Source: Acidobacteriota bacterium (GTDB lineage: Bacteria > Acidobacteriota > Terriglobia > Acidiferrales > UBA7541). From it: DNA of 64,000 bases. The notes beneath the pieces are model-generated. The model made no database searches. It had not been told where the DNA came from and saw only the letters and a program-made list of their open reading frames with translations. Shown here in pieces: positions 58,691 through 64,000 of this stretch (the stretch's first letter is position 1; every line of letters begins with the position of its first letter). Position numbers and translations under genes: made by a program. The stretch is from NCBI GenBank assembly GCA_021324935.1, contig JAJPIE010000064.1, forward strand, positions 1-64,000, read 5' to 3'.

Positions 58691-59517
58691 GCTTCTCCTT
58701 TCGATACGGGCGACGCACAACCTGCCAGCCACTGCGAGTAGCGAGCGACCTCGAGGAATTGCCGTTGCTGGCCAAGCTTGCGCTCGAGAGCGAAAATTCG
58801 CGAGAATTCCTCCAATTTGGAAATTTGGGCGGGCAGGTAATCCGCGATCACGCGCACTCCCCTCCGGGCGTTAATGGCGAGAGAAGCGGCTTTCAGCATC
58901 GTTTCGAGAGTCTCCGTAGCGAACAAGCGAACTTTGCCCCCATATAGGGAATCTGATGCCCATTCCGCAGTCAAGTTGCGCTCCGCCGCGACCAAATCAC
59001 CTGTCAGCAGCGCCGCCTTCAGCACTTCGCCGGACTGATTGCGCACGAGGAGCGACAGGATCGACGACGAATTGCGCAGAAGCTGTGCCACGCCGCGCAA
59101 CACGGCCACGGGATCATCGACAAATTCCAGAACATCATGACAAAGAACGGCGTCGAACGAGCGAGAGGGAAACAGGCTGGTCATCTGGGCGGCGTCGCCA
59201 AGCTGGAGCGCGACATTCCCGCGGACTCCAGCTTCGGCGATAGTCCGCTCCGCCAGCTCAAGCATCGACGCTGACGAATCGAGCAAGGTGACATGACTGC
59301 CAAGTTGCGCCAGGCGAACAGCGGCGGCTCCGGTTCCACATCCGAGGTCGAGCGCACGAAGGGGCTCCCCGCCCGCCGGTGCGGGCAGGAATTCCTGCAG
59401 GTTCGCAAAACTCAGGTCTGCGCGCAGCCGGCCTGCCGGAGTCTCCAGATAGGCTGCATACCGGCTCACATCCCCTTCGAACCGGTTCTGGCCTTTGGCC
59501 GGTGACTTCATACACAC
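58687..59517 (-). CDS. Class I SAM-dependent methyltransferase, overlapping the radical SAM start
   Basis: LRALDLGCGTGAAAVRLAQLGSHVTLLDSSASMLELAERTI; FDAVLCHDVLEFVDDPVAVLRGVAQLLR. Confidence 0.9.
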   Translation of the reverse strand: MCMKSPAKGQNRFEGDVSRYAAYLETPAGRLRADLSFANLQEFLPAPAGGEPLRALDLGCGTGAAAVRLAQLGSHVTLLDSSASMLELAERTIAEAGVRGNVALQLGDAAQMTSLFPSRSFDAVLCHDVLEFVDDPVAVLRGVAQLLRNSSSILSLLVRNQSGEVLKAALLTGDLVAAERNLTAEWASDSLYGGKVRLFATETLETMLKAASLAINARRGVRVIADYLPAQISKLEEFSRIFALERKLGQQRQFLEVARYSQWLAGCASPVSKGEA

Positions 59518-59807
59518 CTTCGCGGAAAGTTCCTCTCAAACCGGTCGCTCATCCGAGGCTAGTGCGTGCCCTGTGACCGGTCAGAACACCGTATGGGCGA
59601 AGTTACCACACCTGCCACAACGGCACGACAAGTCGCGGCGCCGGGCTAGCGCGCCGACGCGCAAGCTCTCAATATTTCCCGAAGTGATCTGCGAAGTCGC
59701 CGGCTATAGGCAAACATCCGTATGTATTTCCGTGGCAGGACTGTGCCGCCGAGCCGGCGGCGCTCTGCGAGCGAAATTGCCAATTCAGGAGGGTTTCCGC
59801 GCGGAAC

Positions 59808-59996
59808 TCAGGGTCGTATTCCGGCTTTCCGAAGAATCGTCATCATCGGGCACCAATTGGTGAAGGCGGACTGAAACAAGTTCAGCCCGACGAATGCGGT
59901 GAACAGAAACCAGTACGGGCTGACCCAATATCCCAGCGCAAGCGAAAGAAGTACGAAGAATCCAGCAATCAACCGCAGATACCGTTCAACCGTCAT
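59808..59996 (-). CDS. DUF2892 (YgaP-like) small membrane protein
   Basis: MTVERYLRLIAGFFVLLSLALGYWVSPYWFLFTAFVGLNLFQSAFTNWCPMMTILRKAGI. Confidence 0.88.
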   Translation of the reverse strand: MTVERYLRLIAGFFVLLSLALGYWVSPYWFLFTAFVGLNLFQSAFTNWCPMMTILRKAGIRP

Positions 59997-60012
59997 GATG
60001 TTCCTCCCAAAC

Positions 60013-63000
60013 TTAAGAATCGATACTTGCAGAACCAACTGCCGCGGAAGCCGGATGGAAGCCGCGGCGCTGCGACATGTAATAAAGAATCGGCACAGCC
60101 ATGCGCGAAATCACCGTGGAAGCGACTTCCCCCGCCATCAGGGAAATCGCGAGACCTTGAAAAATGGGGTCGAAGAGGATGACGCCCGCGCCGACAACCA
60201 CCGCCGCCGCGGTCAGGAGCATCGGCCGAAAGCGCACGGCCCCGGCATCGACCACCGCTTCTTCAAGAGGCATTCCATGAGCCCGGCGGAGTTCTATAAA
60301 ATCCACAAGGATGATGGAATTGCGAACGATAATTCCGGCGCCAGCGATGAAACCAATCATGGATGTTGCGGTGAAGAAGGCGCCCATCAGGGCGTGGGCC
60401 GGCAGAATTCCCACCAGCGTGAGAGGGATGGGAGCCATGATTACCAGCGGCGTTTTGAAGGAACCAAACCATCCGACCACCAGAACGTAAATCAGCACCA
60501 GCACGGCCGCAAACGCGAGGCCGAGGTCGCGAAACACCTCATAGGTAATGTGCCACTCGCCGTCCCATTTGATGGCCAGCTTTTTCGAGTCCGGCGGCTG
60601 AATGGCCGTGAATTGCGCGATCCGATAGCCTTCCGGAACTTTCAATGCATCGATTTTATCTCCCAGCTTTCCGATGGCGTAGACGGGGCTCTCCTCCGCT
60701 CCCGCCACATCGGCAATCACGTAAACGACTTCGCGCTGATTTTTCCGGTAGATATTTTTGTCGATCGTTCCGTCCTGGACTTTCGCAAGTTCACCGAGCG
60801 GAACCATTGCTCCATCGGGCGCGTTGAGATACAAACCGCGCAAGGCGTCCACTCCAGACCTGTCCGCGCGGGAGAGCCGCACGCGAATCGGCACATCCTC
60901 GCGCTCGGACGGCTGGTGCATGAGGCCCACTTGCGCGCCGCTCACTGCCATGGCCACCGACTGTGCAACGTCCGCAGCTGAGATACCGCGTAAGGCGGCT
61001 TTGTCTTGCTGCACTTGGAAATCCACTTTTCGCTGGTCCGCGGCCACATACCAGTCCACATCGACCACGCCGGGCGTTTCATCGAATATCTTGCGAATTT
61101 GCCGCGCAAGCCCGATCTGCCGCGGGTAGTCCGGCCCATACACCTCGGCTACCAGCGTGGCCACAACCGGCGGCCCTGGCGGAACCTCGGCCACCTTGAC
61201 GCGCGCATTCCATTTCTTCGCGATCTCCTGGACGGGTCCGCGAATCTCTTTGGCAATTTCGTGGCTTTGCCGCTTGCGTTCGTCGATGGACCGCAAATTC
61301 ACCTGAATGTCGCCCTGGTTTGCGTTGCGCCGCAGATAGTAGTGCCGCACCAATCCGTTGAAGTTATAGGGGCCGGAAGTGCCGGCGTAGATCTGATAGT
61401 TGAGGACTTCCGGCTGGGTGTGAAGATAAGCGCCGATTTCTTGTTCCACGGCCAGCGTTTGTTCCAGCGGCGTGCCCTCCGGCATATCGACGACCACCTG
61501 AAATTCACTTTTGTTGTCTAACGGGAGCATCTTCACACGCACAGCTTTGAAGGCCACCAGCGAACAAGCCAGCAGGAACAACACGGCCACCGTTGCGAGA
61601 AAACCCCAGCGCATCCCCGCATGCCCCACCATGCCACCCATCAGCTTGCGATACAGTCTGGTGGTCGCGCCTTCCGCTTCGCCTTCGGCGTGTTTTCCCG
61701 TGTGCCCGCGCAAGAGCCGCAGCGCCGCCCAGGGCGACACCACAAACGCAACCAACAATGAGAACACCATGGCCGCGGATGCGCCCACGGGGATTGGCCG
61801 CATGTACGGCCCCATCAATCCGCGCACAAAGGCCATCGGCAGAATCGCGGCAATCACGGCGCAGGTCGCCAAGATCGTGGGATTCCCGACTTCATCCACG
61901 GCTTCCACGGCGACGTCGACCCAAGGCCGACCATGACTCTCCGGCAAGCGAAAATGCCGGACGATGTTTTCCACGACGACGATGGCGTCGTCCACCAGAA
62001 TGCCGATGGAAAAAATCAGCGCGAACTGCGTGACCCGGTTCAAGGTGTAGCCATAGGCGTAGAAAATGAACAGTGTGAGAGCCAGCGTGACGGGAATGGC
62101 CAGCAGCACTACTCCCGATTCACGCCAGCCCAACGCCAGCGCTACCAGCAGGGTCACCGACAGGGTGGCCAAAAACAGGTGCTTCAGCAGTTCGTCCGAT
62201 TTATGCTTGGCGGTCTCGCCATAATTCCGAGTGACGGTCATTTGCAGATCGTTGGGCAAGACGTAGCCGCGCAGGGAGGCGACCTTGGCCAAAACATCTC
62301 GAGAAACATTCGTAGCGTTGGCGCCTTTCCGCTTGGCCACCGCAAGAGTTACCGCGGGATACGTGCCGTTCACCCCGGCCGCCGCGCCACCCGTCCCAAA
62401 AAGCACATAATTCGCCGGCTCTTCCGGCCCATCGCTGACGCTGGCGACGTCGCCGAGATACACAGGCCGTCCGTTCTGCACCGCCACGACGAGTTGTTTT
62501 ACGTCGTCGGCAGACCGCAGAAAGTCTCCGGCCTCCACGGCCACTTCCTGATTTGCCAGGGCGAAGGAGCCCGCTTGCGTCCGCTGATTGGCGCTTTCGA
62601 GCGCTCGCGCAATCGGCAACGGGCTCAGATGAAACGAAGCCAACTTCTGCGCGTGTAAAGTGACTCTCAGTTCGCGCCTTTGTCCGCCAATGAGGTTGGT
62701 TTCCGAAACATTTTCCACCTGTTTGACGCTTTGCTGCACCTCGGCGGCGATCCGCCGCACCGCCGCCGCGTCATAGTTCTGGCCCCAGAAGGTCATCGCC
62801 AGCACAGGCACGTCATCGATCGAACGCGCCTTGATCAGCGGCTGGCCCGCTCCTTGCGGGATGCGATCGAAATTCGCGTAGAGCTTGTTGTAGGTGCGGA
62901 CAATCGCGTCTTCTTCCCGGACGCCGACGTAAAAACGCACGATCACCAGCGCGCCGCCCGGCTGACTGGTGGAATACAGGTATTCAACGCCGGGGACTTC

Positions 63001-63231
63001 GTGCAGCAACCGCTCCATCGGAATGGTTACCCGCTGCTCGACTTCGGCCGCCGACGCCCCCGGCATGTTGACGTAAACATCGAGCATCGGAACTACGATT
63101 TGGGGCTCTTCCTCGCGCGGCGTCTGCCAGATGCTGAACACACCCAGCAACAGCGCGGCAATGATCATCAGCGGGGTGAGCGGCGAGGTGATAAAAGCAT
63201 GCGCAATTTTTCCGGCCAGACCGCGTTTCAC
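60013..63231 (-). CDS. RND efflux transporter permease subunit
   Basis: 1072 aa; [86 protein letters not shown]. Confidence 0.94.
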   Translation of the reverse strand: MKRGLAGKIAHAFITSPLTPLMIIAALLLGVFSIWQTPREEEPQIVVPMLDVYVNMPGASAAEVEQRVTIPMERLLHEVPGVEYLYSTSQPGGALVIVRFYVGVREEDAIVRTYNKLYANFDRIPQGAGQPLIKARSIDDVPVLAMTFWGQNYDAAAVRRIAAEVQQSVKQVENVSETNLIGGQRRELRVTLHAQKLASFHLSPLPIARALESANQRTQAGSFALANQEVAVEAGDFLRSADDVKQLVVAVQNGRPVYLGDVASVSDGPEEPANYVLFGTGGAAAGVNGTYPAVTLAVAKRKGANATNVSRDVLAKVASLRGYVLPNDLQMTVTRNYGETAKHKSDELLKHLFLATLSVTLLVALALGWRESGVVLLAIPVTLALTLFIFYAYGYTLNRVTQFALIFSIGILVDDAIVVVENIVRHFRLPESHGRPWVDVAVEAVDEVGNPTILATCAVIAAILPMAFVRGLMGPYMRPIPVGASAAMVFSLLVAFVVSPWAALRLLRGHTGKHAEGEAEGATTRLYRKLMGGMVGHAGMRWGFLATVAVLFLLACSLVAFKAVRVKMLPLDNKSEFQVVVDMPEGTPLEQTLAVEQEIGAYLHTQPEVLNYQIYAGTSGPYNFNGLVRHYYLRRNANQGDIQVNLRSIDERKRQSHEIAKEIRGPVQEIAKKWNARVKVAEVPPGPPVVATLVAEVYGPDYPRQIGLARQIRKIFDETPGVVDVDWYVAADQRKVDFQVQQDKAALRGISAADVAQSVAMAVSGAQVGLMHQPSEREDVPIRVRLSRADRSGVDALRGLYLNAPDGAMVPLGELAKVQDGTIDKNIYRKNQREVVYVIADVAGAEESPVYAIGKLGDKIDALKVPEGYRIAQFTAIQPPDSKKLAIKWDGEWHITYEVFRDLGLAFAAVLVLIYVLVVGWFGSFKTPLVIMAPIPLTLVGILPAHALMGAFFTATSMIGFIAGAGIIVRNSIILVDFIELRRAHGMPLEEAVVDAGAVRFRPMLLTAAAVVVGAGVILFDPIFQGLAISLMAGEVASTVISRMAVPILYYMSQRRGFHPASAAVGSASIDS

Positions 63232-64000
63232 GGGCGCTTCTCCCCGCCGGCGGGTATCGCGTCAGACATTTTGCCGTCTAGCTCCTGCGTTCCGGGGTTC
63301 AGCACGACGACTTCGCCGTCATTCAAGCCCGACAGCACCTCCGCCAGGTCGCCGATCGACTTGCCGAGCGCCACCACGCGCCAGTGCATCACCTGATCGT
63401 CGCCTCGCACGTACAATCCGCGCAGTTGTCCGCGCGTCACGAGCGCTTCAACTGGCACCACCAGCGCTTGCTTTTCTCCCTGCGCGAAAAACGCCCGCCC
63501 GAACATGCCGGACTGTACGCCCAAATCCTTTGTCAGATCGATGCGCGCCTTCAGAGTATGGGAAACAGGATCCGCACCGGCTTCGATTTCCGTTACTTTG
63601 CCCGCCAGCGATTTTTGTCCCAGCGCATCGAGCTGCACGCGCACCGCGGAATTCTTCTTCACCTTGGTGAGGGCTTCCTCCGGGAGCGTCGCCTCCAATT
63701 GGTAACGGCTGGTATCCTCGACGACAAACAGCGGCATTCCCGGAGAAACCAGCGAGCCGGGTTCCACGCTGCGCCGGATTACGCGGCCATCGAATGGGGC
63801 CACGATGCGCGCGTAGCTGGCCACGTCCTGCGCCGCGTGCAGCTCCGATTCCGCTTGCGCCGCGCCGGCTTGCGCTTGCTGCAATCCCGCTTTGGCTTGT
63901 TCCAGGCCGGCTTGCGACGCCTGATATTTCGCCGAGATCTCATCGAACTCCTGCGGACTCACGGACTTCTGTGCTTTGAGGAAGGTGTAGCGGTCAAACG
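63228..64000 (-). CDS. RND efflux periplasmic adaptor subunit (5' end beyond window)
   Basis: [76 protein letters not shown]; frame stays open to 64000 ([13 protein letters not shown]). Confidence 0.93.
   Translation of the reverse strand, partial: FDRYTFLKAQKSVSPQEFDEISAKYQASQAGLEQAKAGLQQAQAGAAQAESELHAAQDVASYARIVAPFDGRVIRRSVEPGSLVSPGMPLFVVEDTSRYQLEATLPEEALTKVKKNSAVRVQLDALGQKSLAGKVTEIEAGADPVSHTLKARIDLTKDLGVQSGMFGRAFFAQGEKQALVVPVEALVTRGQLRGLYVRGDDQVMHWRVVALGKSIGDLAEVLSGLNDGEVVVLNPGTQELDGKMSDAIPAGGEKRP

Overview
The window is 64 kb of GC-rich bacterial chromosome, dense with genes and plausibly from an Acidobacteriota-like organism (taxonomy is inference only). Main blocks: (1) a partial complex I operon on the minus strand, nuoA-C-D-H-J-K-L-M-N, running into an AtpZ/AtpI-like gene at the left edge; nuoB/E/F/G/I are not present; (2) proC and a CocE-type hydrolase; (3) a molybdenum cofactor cluster moeA / moaC / response regulator-PATAN / mogA; (4) a RAYT-type Y1 transposase flanked by inverted REP-like hairpins, then purA; (5) housekeeping genes: SAM hydroxide adenosyltransferase, MFS, CNNM/CBS, penicillin acylase, mutM, xseB, ispA, tlyA, nadK, lysA, SpoIIE-type phosphatase, hpt, TolB-like, M28 peptidase, DinB, MarC; (6) a signalling operon on the minus strand with a coiled-coil protein, OmpA-domain protein, Ras-like small GTPase, hybrid histidine kinase and REC-HATPase protein; (7) a degraded IS3-type element abutting a truncated alpha-carbonic anhydrase; (8) DctA-type symporter next to a carboxymuconolactone decarboxylase/AhpD-like gene with an in-frame TGA at the second position of a CxxC-type motif (CSYU), followed by a perfect 8-bp hairpin with a GGC loop. 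I interpret this as an unannotated selenoprotein with a bacterial SECIS element; ORF callers split it in two; (9) a surface polysaccharide region (methyltransferases, Wzt-like ATPase, glycosyltransferases), a methyltransferase/radical SAM-SPASM pair, and an RND efflux operon at the right edge. The strongest candidates for something overlooked are the selenoprotein at 49394-49963 and the Ras-like GTPase/OmpA/phosphorelay operon at 40661-46472.
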